NCBI GenBank assembly: GCA_910588075.1
Contig: CAJUOS010000021.1
Location: forward strand, 1-34,863
Source: an uncultured Erysipelotrichaceae bacterium
GTDB lineage: Bacteria > Bacillota_I > Bacilli_A > Erysipelotrichales > Coprobacillaceae
Direction: 5' to 3'
Length of the DNA stretch: 34,863 bases
Below are positions 8,236-16,295 of this stretch, piece by piece. Below the pieces are notes generated by a model. The model was not told the DNA's origin, made no database searches, and was given only the letters and a program-made list of their open reading frames with translations. The translations under genes and the position numbers were made by a program. The number at the start of each line of letters is the position of its first letter. The first letter of the stretch is position 1.

Positions 8236-9568
8236 ACTTCTTTTTTAAACTCCTTAATATTTTTTCTTTATTTAATCCTTGAAGTTGTAAATCATATGCT
8301 TCATCAAGTATTTCTTTTAATTGTTTATCTTGATGAAATCCATTTTGAATCAAATCATATCCATTTATAATAGGTTGTAAAGCTTTATCTCCCAATCTAT
8401 CTGTTTTATCTTTCATAAAATCCCAAAAATGATAATATTGTTCATAAACAACTCTACCTCTACCTAACTTATCACAACAACTTATCCAAATCAAATCATT
8501 TAATGATATTTTATTTTCTATATTCTTTAATAATCTTAAATATTTTATATCTTTTGAATGATTTCTTGACATATTCATTAAGTGCATATGATACATAATC
8601 ATTGTTTCAATATATTGTCTTTGTTTTTTAGATTGAATCATTTTCACATCTTTAAAAACTTTTAAACCTGCTTCATTATGTCGAGGAGCATGTCCTTCTA
8701 AAGTTGTTACAAGGGGTTTACCAATATCATGTAATAAACATGCCCACATAAAAGATAGTGGTTCATCAACCTTATCACGTACTAAAGCAGCAATATCAAT
8801 AACCAACATTGTATGATTCCATACATTTCCTTCTGGATGATAATCTAATCTTTGAGGTGTTGTTGTTAAGTTTTTTAAATAATCAGGTAATGCTTCTATA
8901 TCTTTTAAAAATTGAAAACCAATAGAAGGTTGTTTTGCCATTAATATTTTACAATACTCTTGATAGATTCTTTCCATAGATAAATAATCTAATAAATGAT
9001 TTTGAACCATTTGTTGGCATAATTGTTTTGTTTCTTCTTCTACTTCCATTTCAAATCTTGCAGCAAATTGGGCAACTCTCAAGACTCGTAAAGGATCTTC
9101 TTGAAATGTTTGAGTATTGACACAACGAATGATTTTATTATGAATATCATCAATACCATGACATAAATCAATGACTTTTTGATTATCATAGTCATACATT
9201 AATGCATTCATTGTTAAATCACGACGTTGAATAGCTTTTTGAATTGATAAATGAGGATCTATATCAATTTGAAAATCTTGATGCTTCTCCCCAACTTTCT
9301 TCTCTTTTCGAGGTAATGCAAAATCATAATTTGGTAACTTATCAACTTGCATAATAGCAAAATTTTTACCAAAAGTATTCACATGTCCATAGTGTGATAA
9401 AATATCATAAAGTTGTTGATACTCCAAATGATAGACTTCAATATCCATATCATGATAAGTTTCTAAACCTAATACATAATCTCTCACACTTCCTCCAACA
9501 ATATAAACATATCCACCTTGCGATAATATATCTTGAAAAATGTCTTCAGCAAGTTTTTCAATTATCAT
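8222..9568 (-). CDS. cca: CCA tRNA nucleotidyltransferase / poly(A) polymerase family with HD domain
   Basis: This is a class II tRNA nucleotidyltransferase-family protein, the group that adds or repairs the 3' CCA end of tRNAs. The N-terminal catalytic domain shows GGSVRDYVLG, the DMDIEVY metal-binding carboxylates, and RRDLTMNALMYD. The neck and base-recognition segment DPLRVLRVAQFAARF follows. The C-terminal half has an HD phosphohydrolase-type domain (HTMLVIDIAALVRD, then LLHDIGKP). At 448 residues it is of normal length for the HD-containing type. A related activity such as A-adding only or poly(A) polymerase cannot be excluded. The start overlaps the uvrB stop by one base (TAATG) and the end overlaps uvrA by 14 nt, so it is embedded in the repair operon. 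Confidence 0.9.
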   Translation of the reverse strand: MIIEKLAEDIFQDILSQGGYVYIVGGSVRDYVLGLETYHDMDIEVYHLEYQQLYDILSHYGHVNTFGKNFAIMQVDKLPNYDFALPRKEKKVGEKHQDFQIDIDPHLSIQKAIQRRDLTMNALMYDYDNQKVIDLCHGIDDIHNKIIRCVNTQTFQEDPLRVLRVAQFAARFEMEVEEETKQLCQQMVQNHLLDYLSMERIYQEYCKILMAKQPSIGFQFLKDIEALPDYLKNLTTTPQRLDYHPEGNVWNHTMLVIDIAALVRDKVDEPLSFMWACLLHDIGKPLVTTLEGHAPRHNEAGLKVFKDVKMIQSKKQRQYIETMIMYHMHLMNMSRNHSKDIKYLRLLKNIENKISLNDLIWISCCDKLGRGRVVYEQYYHFWDFMKDKTDRLGDKALQPIINGYDLIQNGFHQDKQLKEILDEAYDLQLQGLNKEKILRSLKKKYEKR

Positions 9569-11541
9569 TATTTCTCACCTTTTAATTCCATAATAATATC
9601 TCTTAATTCCATTGCACGTTCAAAATCTAAAACTTTTGCTGCTTGTTTCATTTCTTTTTCAAGATCTTCCACCAACTTCTTCTTTGCCTTCTTATCAACT
9701 TTCTTCCCTTTTTGTAGAAGTGAAGTTGCTTCATCAACAGTTTCTTTCCCATGAATAACATCACGAATTTCTTTTTGAATTGTTTTAGGTATAATATCGT
9801 GTTCTTGATTATATGCTTCTTGAATCTCACGACGTCTTGCTGTTTCATCAATAGCTTTTTGCATAGAATCTGTTATACGATCTCCATACATAATAACTTT
9901 ACCATTTGCATTTCTAGCAGCACGTCCAATTGTTTGAATAAGTGAACGTTCACTTCTTAAAAAACCTTCTTTATCTGCATCTAAAATACAAACAAGTGAA
10001 ACCTCTGGTAAATCTAAACCTTCTCTTAATAGGTTAATTCCTACAAGAACATCATATTTTCCTAAACGTAAATCTCTTAAAATTTCTGTTCTTTCTAAAG
10101 TTTTTGTATCCGAATGTAAATAAGCTACCTTCAATCCCATTTCTTTTAAAAATGAGCTTAAATCTTCTGCCATTCTTTTTGTAAGTGTTGTTATTAACAC
10201 TCTTTCTTTTTTTTCAATACGTTCATTAATTTCACTAATAATATCATCAATTTGATTTTGAGTTGGTCTTAATTCAATCACAGGATCTAATAATCCTGTT
10301 GGTCTAATGATTTGTTCTGCAAAAACACCTTGTGTTTTTTCTAATTCATAATCACCTGGTGTTGCTGAAACATATATCACTTGATTAACAACTTTCTCAA
10401 ATTCTTCAAATCTTAATGGTCGATTATCTAAAGCACTTGGTAATCGAAATCCATACTCTACTAATGTTTCTTTACGACTTCTATCACCATTGAACATTCC
10501 TCTCACTTGAGGTAACATAACATGACTTTCATCAACAATCATTAAAAAATCTTTAGGAAAATAATCTATGAGAGTATAAGGACGTTGTCCTGGAGTTCTC
10601 CCATCTATATGTCTTGAATAATTCTCTATTCCTGGACACATTCCTACTTCTTTTAACATTTCTATATCATGACGAGTTCGTTGATCTAATCTTTCATATT
10701 CTAATGGCTTCATTTCATCTTCAAAATATTTTAATCTTTCTTTTAATTCTGCTGAAATTGTATCACAAGCATGTAGCATTTGTTCTCTTTTCGTAACATA
10801 TCCATATGCAGGATAAATTGTATAAGTATTAAAACTTCCTAATACTTTACCAGTTAAAGGATCGACTTCACATATTCTTTCAACTTCATCACCAAATAAA
10901 TCTATACGAATTAGCCAACTTTCTGTATGTCCTGGAACGATTTCAATGACATCGCCACGAACTCTAAAAGTCCCTTTTGATTGTTCAATATCATTACGTT
11001 GATATTGACGATCGACTAAATATGTTAAAAGTTCTTTACGATCTATTTCTTGTCCTACACGTAAAGAAAATATCATTTCTTTATATTGTTCTGGATTTCC
11101 TAATCCATAAATAGATGCCACTGATGCCACAACAATTGTATCTCTTCTTTCTAATAATGAGTTCATAGCAGCTGATCTTAACATTTCTATTTCATAATTT
11201 GTTTGTGCATTTTTATCAATATATGTATCACTTTTAGGAATATATGCTTCTGGTTGATAAAAATCGAAGTTTGAAACAAAATACTCAACTCTATTTTCTG
11301 GAAAAAACTCTTTTAATTCAGAATATAATTGTCCTGCTAATGTCTTATTATGAGCTAATACTAATGTTGGTTTATTCACTTGTGCTATTACATTTGAAAC
11401 AGTAAATGTTTTTCCAGTTCCTGTTCCACCTAAAAGAACTTGTTCTTTTTTTCCTGAAAGAATACCATCAACTAATTGTTGAATGGCTTGTGGTTGATCA
11501 CCAGTTGGGAAATATGGAGCATGTAATTTGAATTCATTCAT
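9568..11541 (-). CDS. uvrB: Excinuclease ABC subunit B
   Basis: UvrB is the damage-verifying helicase-like subunit of nucleotide excision repair. It receives DNA from UvrA and recruits UvrC. The 657-residue protein shows the P-loop GGTGTGKTFT, the lesion-probing beta-hairpin region around YYQPEAYIPKSDTYI, the DESH helicase motif II, the C-terminal helicase motifs INLLREGLDLPEVS and QTIGRAARN, and a complete UVR coiled-coil motif at the extreme C-terminus that binds UvrC. The start is supported by AAGGAGGT 8 nt upstream. It is the first gene of the five-gene minus-strand operon ending at lgt. The order S41 peptidase, uvrB, uvrA, hprK, lgt resembles the ancestral Bacillus arrangement. Confidence 0.98.
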   Translation of the reverse strand: MNEFKLHAPYFPTGDQPQAIQQLVDGILSGKKEQVLLGGTGTGKTFTVSNVIAQVNKPTLVLAHNKTLAGQLYSELKEFFPENRVEYFVSNFDFYQPEAYIPKSDTYIDKNAQTNYEIEMLRSAAMNSLLERRDTIVVASVASIYGLGNPEQYKEMIFSLRVGQEIDRKELLTYLVDRQYQRNDIEQSKGTFRVRGDVIEIVPGHTESWLIRIDLFGDEVERICEVDPLTGKVLGSFNTYTIYPAYGYVTKREQMLHACDTISAELKERLKYFEDEMKPLEYERLDQRTRHDIEMLKEVGMCPGIENYSRHIDGRTPGQRPYTLIDYFPKDFLMIVDESHVMLPQVRGMFNGDRSRKETLVEYGFRLPSALDNRPLRFEEFEKVVNQVIYVSATPGDYELEKTQGVFAEQIIRPTGLLDPVIELRPTQNQIDDIISEINERIEKKERVLITTLTKRMAEDLSSFLKEMGLKVAYLHSDTKTLERTEILRDLRLGKYDVLVGINLLREGLDLPEVSLVCILDADKEGFLRSERSLIQTIGRAARNANGKVIMYGDRITDSMQKAIDETARRREIQEAYNQEHDIIPKTIQKEIRDVIHGKETVDEATSLLQKGKKVDKKAKKKLVEDLEKEMKQAAKVLDFERAMELRDIIMELKGEK

Positions 11542-11596
11542 TTATTAGTACCTCCTTAACTCAGTTTTTAGGTTTAAAAACACTTAAATAATGTTC

Positions 11597-11605
11597 ATTA
11601 TATCA
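11597..11605 (-). promoter_or_regulatory. Extended -10 promoter for the uvrB operon
   Basis: On the minus strand this reads TGATATAAT, an extended -10 element about 55 nt upstream of the uvrB start. No good -35 box is visible at the right distance. No LexA/SOS box with correct spacing was found. Confidence 0.5.
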
Positions 11606-11694
11606 AAGAACAGGATAAAAGTACATAATATTGACTTATCACTATTCTGTCTTTCTTTTCCTATTTTTACCCTTTATTTCTCAATATATAACTT

Positions 11695-11723
11695 AAAAAA
11701 GAGACTGTTATTTTTCCAGTCCC
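11695..11723 (-). terminator. Terminator of the S41 peptidase gene
   Basis: A 7-bp stem (11701-11707 with 11717-11723, one G-U pair) is followed by six T residues on the minus strand. It begins 5 nt after the stop codon and insulates the uvrB operon. Confidence 0.8.
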
Positions 11724-11728
11724 CTTAT

Positions 11729-13165
11729 TTATTTTAATAGATTAACAACTTTTTGATATTGATAATCTGGTGTTTTATGATGAATATGATATGATAATGC
11801 ACTTGTCAATGTTAATAAATCATTTTTATCATAAATACCATTTACTGTTAAACCATATTTTTTTTCAAATTTTTTTAAAGCATCTTGTGTTTTTTGTGAA
11901 AAATATCCATCAGTTCTATCAATAGGATAACCTAATAACTTTAATATTTTTTGCATATTAGCTATTTCATTACTTACTTGATCATAATGATATGTTGTCT
12001 TTAATGCTTCAAAGATACCAAAATCTGTTATAGAAATATTTTTAACTTGATAATCTGGTTCAATCCCCTTCTCATTAATCCAATTTCCTTTAGGTGTTAA
12101 CCATCTTGATGTTGTTAATTTAAGTGTTGAAGAATTTGTAAGTGGTATTTGTGTTTGTACTACACCTTTTCCATATGTTTTTTCTCCAATAACTTTATAA
12201 TTTAATAATTCATTTAAAGATGTTGCCATTACTTCAGAAGCACTTGCTGTATCTCCATCTACTAATATATATCCTTGTTCAAAAGAATACTTTTTAACAT
12301 CACTTGCTAAATATTCTTTATTTTTATTATCTTTGTATTGTATTTTAAACATCAATTGACCTTCAGGAATAAAATAATCTAATAATCCATTAACAGCAGT
12401 AATATATCCTCCACCATTACCTCTTAAATCAATACAAATATTTTGAATACCTTGACTTTCAAAGTTTTCTAATGCTTCTCCTACTAATGCTGTTGTTGTA
12501 TCTCCAAATGTTGTAATACGTAAATAACCAATTTTTTGTTTATTCTTCTCTCTGATTTCATATCCCACAGAAGATTCAACACTTCCTCTTTTCATTTCAA
12601 ATGTTTTTTTCTTGCCATCTCTTAAAACTTGTATTGATACTTCTGTATCTTTTTCACCAATAATCATACTTTTCACTCTTGTAGAGTCATATCCTGCTAT
12701 TGAAGTTCCTTGAACATGAGTAATCAAATCACCTGCCAAAACGCCTGCTTGATTTGCTGGTGAACCAGTAAAAACTTCTTGAACCAATCCTCCTAAAGGA
12801 AGTGTCAAAAAAGAAACACCAATACCTTCAAAAGAACCATTGATTGAGTTTGTTAAATCATCTGCTTGATCAGTTGTTAAATAAGATGAGTATCTATCTC
12901 CAAGTCCTGCTACCATTCCTTGTAACATTCTTTCTTCAAATGAATACTCACTGTCTAATGTATCAAAAAAATAAGTATTAATATTCTCTGATATTAAATC
13001 ATAAATAGATAGATTATCTTTATCTTGATTATTTTTTGATATTCCAAAATAAAAACCAACACCTCCACCTATTATTAAACATAAAATACTTAAAATAATG
13101 TAAAGGGGTTCTTTTCTTAACTTTTTCTTCTTTTTATTCTCAGTTTCAAATTCAAATTGATCCAT
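11729..13165 (-). CDS. S41 family C-terminal processing peptidase (CtpA/CtpB type) with peptidoglycan-binding domain
   Basis: This is a membrane-anchored serine protease of the carboxy-terminal processing family, which trims exported proteins. A lysine-rich cytoplasmic N-terminus leads into one membrane segment (about residues 20-44). A PDZ domain follows, containing GSPANQAGVLAGDLI. The S41 catalytic domain has the nucleophile in the DTASASE motif and the lysine base in GEKTYGKGVVQ. The last ~75 residues look like a PG_binding_1 domain (repeated hydrophobic helices with DGYFSQKTQDALKKF), which would tether the protease to the wall. This architecture matches B. subtilis CtpB-like proteins. 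The ATG at 13165 is used because the upstream GTG belongs to the GAGGTG ribosome binding site. It has its own terminator. Confidence 0.92.
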   Translation of the reverse strand: MDQFEFETENKKKKKLRKEPLYIILSILCLIIGGGVGFYFGISKNNQDKDNLSIYDLISENINTYFFDTLDSEYSFEERMLQGMVAGLGDRYSSYLTTDQADDLTNSINGSFEGIGVSFLTLPLGGLVQEVFTGSPANQAGVLAGDLITHVQGTSIAGYDSTRVKSMIIGEKDTEVSIQVLRDGKKKTFEMKRGSVESSVGYEIREKNKQKIGYLRITTFGDTTTALVGEALENFESQGIQNICIDLRGNGGGYITAVNGLLDYFIPEGQLMFKIQYKDNKNKEYLASDVKKYSFEQGYILVDGDTASASEVMATSLNELLNYKVIGEKTYGKGVVQTQIPLTNSSTLKLTTSRWLTPKGNWINEKGIEPDYQVKNISITDFGIFEALKTTYHYDQVSNEIANMQKILKLLGYPIDRTDGYFSQKTQDALKKFEKKYGLTVNGIYDKNDLLTLTSALSYHIHHKTPDYQYQKVVNLLK

Positions 13166-13201
13166 ATTCACACCTCGTTATTTTATTTTACCACATATTA
13201 T

Positions 13202-13232
13202 GAAAAAAAGAAAAGCAATCTTATGACTGCTT
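13202..13232 (-). terminator. Terminator overlapping the end of the DtxR-type gene
   Basis: A 7-bp stem (13213-13219 with 13226-13232, one G-U pair) and 6-nt loop are followed by a T-rich run on the minus strand. The upstream arm lies within the last codons of the regulator gene. Confidence 0.65.
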
Positions 13233-13589
13233 CTTCATAAATTCTTTAATACATTGATAAGTTTGTTCACTAATAATATGTTCAATACGACAAGCATCAT
13301 TTTCTGCTTGTTCATCTTCAACACCCATACTTATTAAAAAATCAGTTAATGTCATATGACGATTATAAACACCCTCTGCTATTTCTTTTCCTTTTTCTGT
13401 AAAATCAATATATCCTTTATTATCCATAACAATAAATTGTGATTCTTTCAATATTTTCATTGCTCTTGAAACACTAGGTTTAGAATAATTCAATGCGTTT
13501 GCAACATCTATTGAACGAACATACTCATTTTTATTTTTTAACATTAATATTGTTTCTAAATACATCTCTCCAGATTCATGTAAATCCAT
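13221..13589 (-). CDS. DtxR-family metal-dependent transcriptional regulator, short form
   Basis: This is a metal-sensing repressor of the DtxR/MntR family. The first ~65 residues form a winged helix-turn-helix (SIDVANALNYSKPSVSRAMKIL as recognition region). The metal site is visible: Met9, His78, Cys100, Glu103 and His104, where DACRIEH matches the Met/Cys/Glu/His primary site of DtxR rather than the Asp/Glu set of Bacillus MntR. That favours iron as co-repressor, although manganese remains possible. At 122 residues it lacks the SH3-like domain and is slightly shorter than MntR (142), so the dimerisation region is minimal. The start at 13589 is chosen because the earlier GTG is inside the GAGGTG ribosome binding site. 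It follows the ZIP transporter by 36 nt and probably regulates the promoter it shares with it. Confidence 0.85.
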   Translation of the reverse strand: MDLHESGEMYLETILMLKNKNEYVRSIDVANALNYSKPSVSRAMKILKESQFIVMDNKGYIDFTEKGKEIAEGVYNRHMTLTDFLISMGVEDEQAENDACRIEHIISEQTYQCIKEFMKKQS

Positions 13590-13625
13590 TGTTTTCACCT
13601 CTGTTTTACTTATTATAACACAATT

Positions 13626-14405
13626 TTATCCCAATGAAACATCTAAAATCATCATTATAACAAAACCTATTGCAAAGCCAATTGTCGCAATATTAGAGTG
13701 CTTTCCAATTGAAGCTTCAGGTATCAATTCTTCAATAACAACATATACCATCGCTCCAGCAGCAAATGATAATAAATAGGGTAAAACAGGTATAATAAAT
13801 TGTGATAATAAAATTGTGATTAAAGAAGCTATTGGTTCAACAATTCCTGATAATGTTCCATATGTAAATGCTTTTTTCTTACTTATACCTTCACTTCTTA
13901 AGGGCATTGAAATAATTGCCCCTTCAGGAAAGTTTTGTATTGCAATTCCTAGTGCTAAAGCTATTGCAGACATAAATGTAATTTCTTGATTTCCAATCAT
14001 CATTCCTGCAAAAACAACTCCTACTGCCATGCCTTCAGGAATATTATGCAATGTAACTGCTAAGACAAGCATTGTTGATTTTTTTAAAGAAGACTTTTTA
14101 CCTTCTATTTTTTGATCTAAATGCATATGTGGTATAAAATGATCTAATAGCAATAAAAACATCATTCCTAATAAAAATCCAATAACCGCTGGTATAAATG
14201 CAAACTTCCCTAAAGAAGCAGATAAATCTAATGATGGAATTAATAAAGACCAAACAGATGCTGCTACCATGACTCCAGAAGCAAATCCTAGAAGCAACTT
14301 TTGAATAAGTGTATTCATCTTTTTAGTCATGAAGAAAACACATGCTGAACCTAACATTGTTCCAATAAATGGTATCATAATACCTGTTAACACTGATAGT
14401 TCCAT
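13626..14405 (-). CDS. ZIP family metal (zinc/iron) transporter
   Basis: ZIP proteins import divalent metals such as Zn, Fe or Mn across the cytoplasmic membrane. This protein has about eight hydrophobic helices. The two metal-site helices are clear: HNIPEGMAVG in TM4 and NFPEGAIIS in TM5, with the EEL segment (VIEELIPEA) of a later helix. A histidine-containing loop (DHFIPHMHLDQ) lies between TM3 and TM4. The length (259) is normal for bacterial ZupT/GufA-type members. I start it at 14405, where GAGGAGGT lies 6 nt upstream. The reading frame extends 19 codons further up but would then run into the promoter. The DtxR-type regulator follows on the same transcript. Confidence 0.92.
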   Translation of the reverse strand: MELSVLTGIMIPFIGTMLGSACVFFMTKKMNTLIQKLLLGFASGVMVAASVWSLLIPSLDLSASLGKFAFIPAVIGFLLGMMFLLLLDHFIPHMHLDQKIEGKKSSLKKSTMLVLAVTLHNIPEGMAVGVVFAGMMIGNQEITFMSAIALALGIAIQNFPEGAIISMPLRSEGISKKKAFTYGTLSGIVEPIASLITILLSQFIIPVLPYLLSFAAGAMVYVVIEELIPEASIGKHSNIATIGFAIGFVIMMILDVSLG

Positions 14406-14433
14406 ATTTTTTACCTCCTCATTAACAGCTACA

Positions 14434-14462
14434 ATCTTACTATATCTATAAATGAAGGTCAA
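14434..14462 (-). promoter_or_regulatory. Sigma-A type promoter of the ZIP-regulator operon
   Basis: On the minus strand TTGACC (14457-14462) and TAAGAT (14434-14439) are separated by 17 bp, about 30 nt before the ZIP start codon. A DtxR-like operator would be expected here, but I see no confident palindrome. Confidence 0.6.
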
Positions 14463-14471
14463 AAGATATGC

Positions 14472-14496
14472 TAAAAAGGACTTCTAAAAGTCCTTT
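14472..14496 (-). terminator. Terminator of the double-ABC operon
   Basis: A perfect 9-bp stem (14475-14483 with 14488-14496) with a 4-nt loop is followed by only a short T run on the minus strand. It lies between the ABC operon and the ZIP promoter. Confidence 0.6.
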
Positions 14497-14558
14497 ACTT
14501 TAATTTTGACCAGCTTAATATAGTATATATTGCTTAAATATTCATAGTAAATAGATTT

Positions 14559-16295
14559 CTAACCATTAATAAGCTCAACAATATTATTTTTATTTAAATA
14601 AAAGTATGTAATTGAAATGGGTAAAAATAAAAATAATCCCATATAAACAATATCAATTAATACAAAATAATGATTACATACTATATGAAAAGGATATGTA
14701 ATGCTTAAAACTATAAAAGCAATACTATGAGATAACACAAATGAGCACAACAACCCTGGTAAATATTCAAAAATTAATATCTTATAAATATTTACTAAAG
14801 AAACTCCATTACTATATAACAATGCCAGTTCATACTTTCGTGTTTTCATATTTTTTATATGATATATAACCATTAAAATGATAATAAGAACAAATGAGAA
14901 AAGAAGTATTATTTGAATTCCAGATAACAATTGATTATTTAAAAATTGAATGTTTTCAATATTTATAGTTGAATAAATTGTTAACTGTGGATCGATTTGT
15001 TTTATTTCTTGTATTACTCGATTAAAATCCACATCTTTATCAAATTCAATGATTCCCATTTTCATTTTACTATTTTTAAAATTAGAATAATATATATCTA
15101 AGGGCATATATATAATATCATTACCTAAACTATATTTATTTCTATACTCTTCTTTTAATATACCTTGAATATCCATATCTATATTCATATTTTTTAAACT
15201 TTGTGATATGTAAATTTTTGAATTACTATCATAAGTAATTTCTACATTAGATTCATCTATATTCCTATATGTTTGAATAAGAATACTATGATTATTATGA
15301 AGTATAACTTCATTTTGAAAGAATGGAACAACTTGTTTAATTCCATCTATATTATTAATTCTTTTCATTGTATCTTCTGAAATAACATCAGTGATTTCAT
15401 CATAAACAATTTTCTTATTAGAGCCATAATAGATTCTTACTTCCTCTACAGGACTATTAATAATATAATCATATATATACTTTTCATATGAAGAAGCATA
15501 TAAATGTGTAAACAACAACAATGAATGAACAAATGTTAAAATAATGTAAATCCATTTTATCATTTTCTTTCTAGAAACTTTTATATATTGATTAATTGCT
15601 GTAGTTATATACTTTTTTTCTCTTTTCAGTTCAACATAACAAGAGTTAATTTTTTCATTGATTTCAAAATGAATTTTTTCATCTTCAATTGTATATAGCA
15701 CATCTGCAATATCAATAATACGTTGATCATGTGAAACAATAAAAACTATTGTTTGATTCAATGACACTATATTTTTAATAATATCTAAAACAATCAAACA
15801 ATTTTCTTTATCCAAAAACGAAGTAGGCTCATCTAATAATAATAATCTTGGCTTCTTAGCTAATGCACAAGCAATAGCAACTCTTTGTTTTTGTCCTCCA
15901 GACAATGTATTTATTTGTCTATCAATAATATCTACACATTTTGTTCGTTCAAGAATTCGAAAAATCTCATCTTCTATTATTTCAACTCCTGAAATCAATG
16001 TTATAAATTCAAGATTTTCTCTTACTGTCATCTTTTCTAATAAATCATTTTCTTGAAAAACAAAACCTATTTTTTCTCTTCTATATGAAACAATATCATT
16101 ATCAACAAGTTCTCCATCAAAGTAATAAATCGTTTCATCATGCTTTGTGATTAACCCTATTTCATTTAATAATGTTGTCTTTCCACAACCACTTTTACCT
16201 ATAAGGATATTCATTTTTCCAGGATATATATGTATATTAGCATTGGTTAAGATTTTTCTATCAAAAGAAATATTAATATTTTTTAATTCAATCAT
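14559..16295 (-). CDS. MacB-like ABC transporter: ATPase fused to FtsX-type permease (canonical ATPase)
   Basis: This is a single-chain exporter half. Residues 1-215 are an ABC ATPase of the LolD/MacB type with P-loop GKSGCGKT (33-40), signature LSGGQKQR (131-138), Walker B ending LLLLDEPTS (catalytic Glu156) and the switch histidine in IVSHD. A membrane segment follows (about 246-266). After it comes an extracytoplasmic domain of roughly 190 residues, and the C-terminus has three more hydrophobic segments in FtsX arrangement. This fusion is ATPase-first, like MacB, and such proteins move or sense substrates at the outer face rather than forming a channel. The start overlaps the previous gene by 8 nt. 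With its partner it probably forms a heterodimer. The substrate is unknown, and the co-encoded secreted protein is the obvious candidate. Confidence 0.85.
   Translation of the reverse strand: MIELKNINISFDRKILTNANIHIYPGKMNILIGKSGCGKTTLLNEIGLITKHDETIYYFDGELVDNDIVSYRREKIGFVFQENDLLEKMTVRENLEFITLISGVEIIEDEIFRILERTKCVDIIDRQINTLSGGQKQRVAIACALAKKPRLLLLDEPTSFLDKENCLIVLDIIKNIVSLNQTIVFIVSHDQRIIDIADVLYTIEDEKIHFEINEKINSCYVELKREKKYITTAINQYIKVSRKKMIKWIYIILTFVHSLLLFTHLYASSYEKYIYDYIINSPVEEVRIYYGSNKKIVYDEITDVISEDTMKRINNIDGIKQVVPFFQNEVILHNNHSILIQTYRNIDESNVEITYDSNSKIYISQSLKNMNIDMDIQGILKEEYRNKYSLGNDIIYMPLDIYYSNFKNSKMKMGIIEFDKDVDFNRVIQEIKQIDPQLTIYSTINIENIQFLNNQLLSGIQIILLFSFVLIIILMVIYHIKNMKTRKYELALLYSNGVSLVNIYKILIFEYLPGLLCSFVLSHSIAFIVLSITYPFHIVCNHYFVLIDIVYMGLFLFLPISITYFYLNKNNIVELING

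Noticed and set aside
9394..9851. Several open frames antisense to or out of frame with uvrB and cca
   Set aside because: They lie inside strongly conserved genes, lack ribosome binding sites and have translations without protein-like features.
11580..11610. GTTC and GAAC half-sites around the uvrB -10 box, considered as a LexA/SOS box
   Set aside because: The spacing is 11 bp instead of the 4 bp of the Bacillota SOS box, and outer bases do not match.
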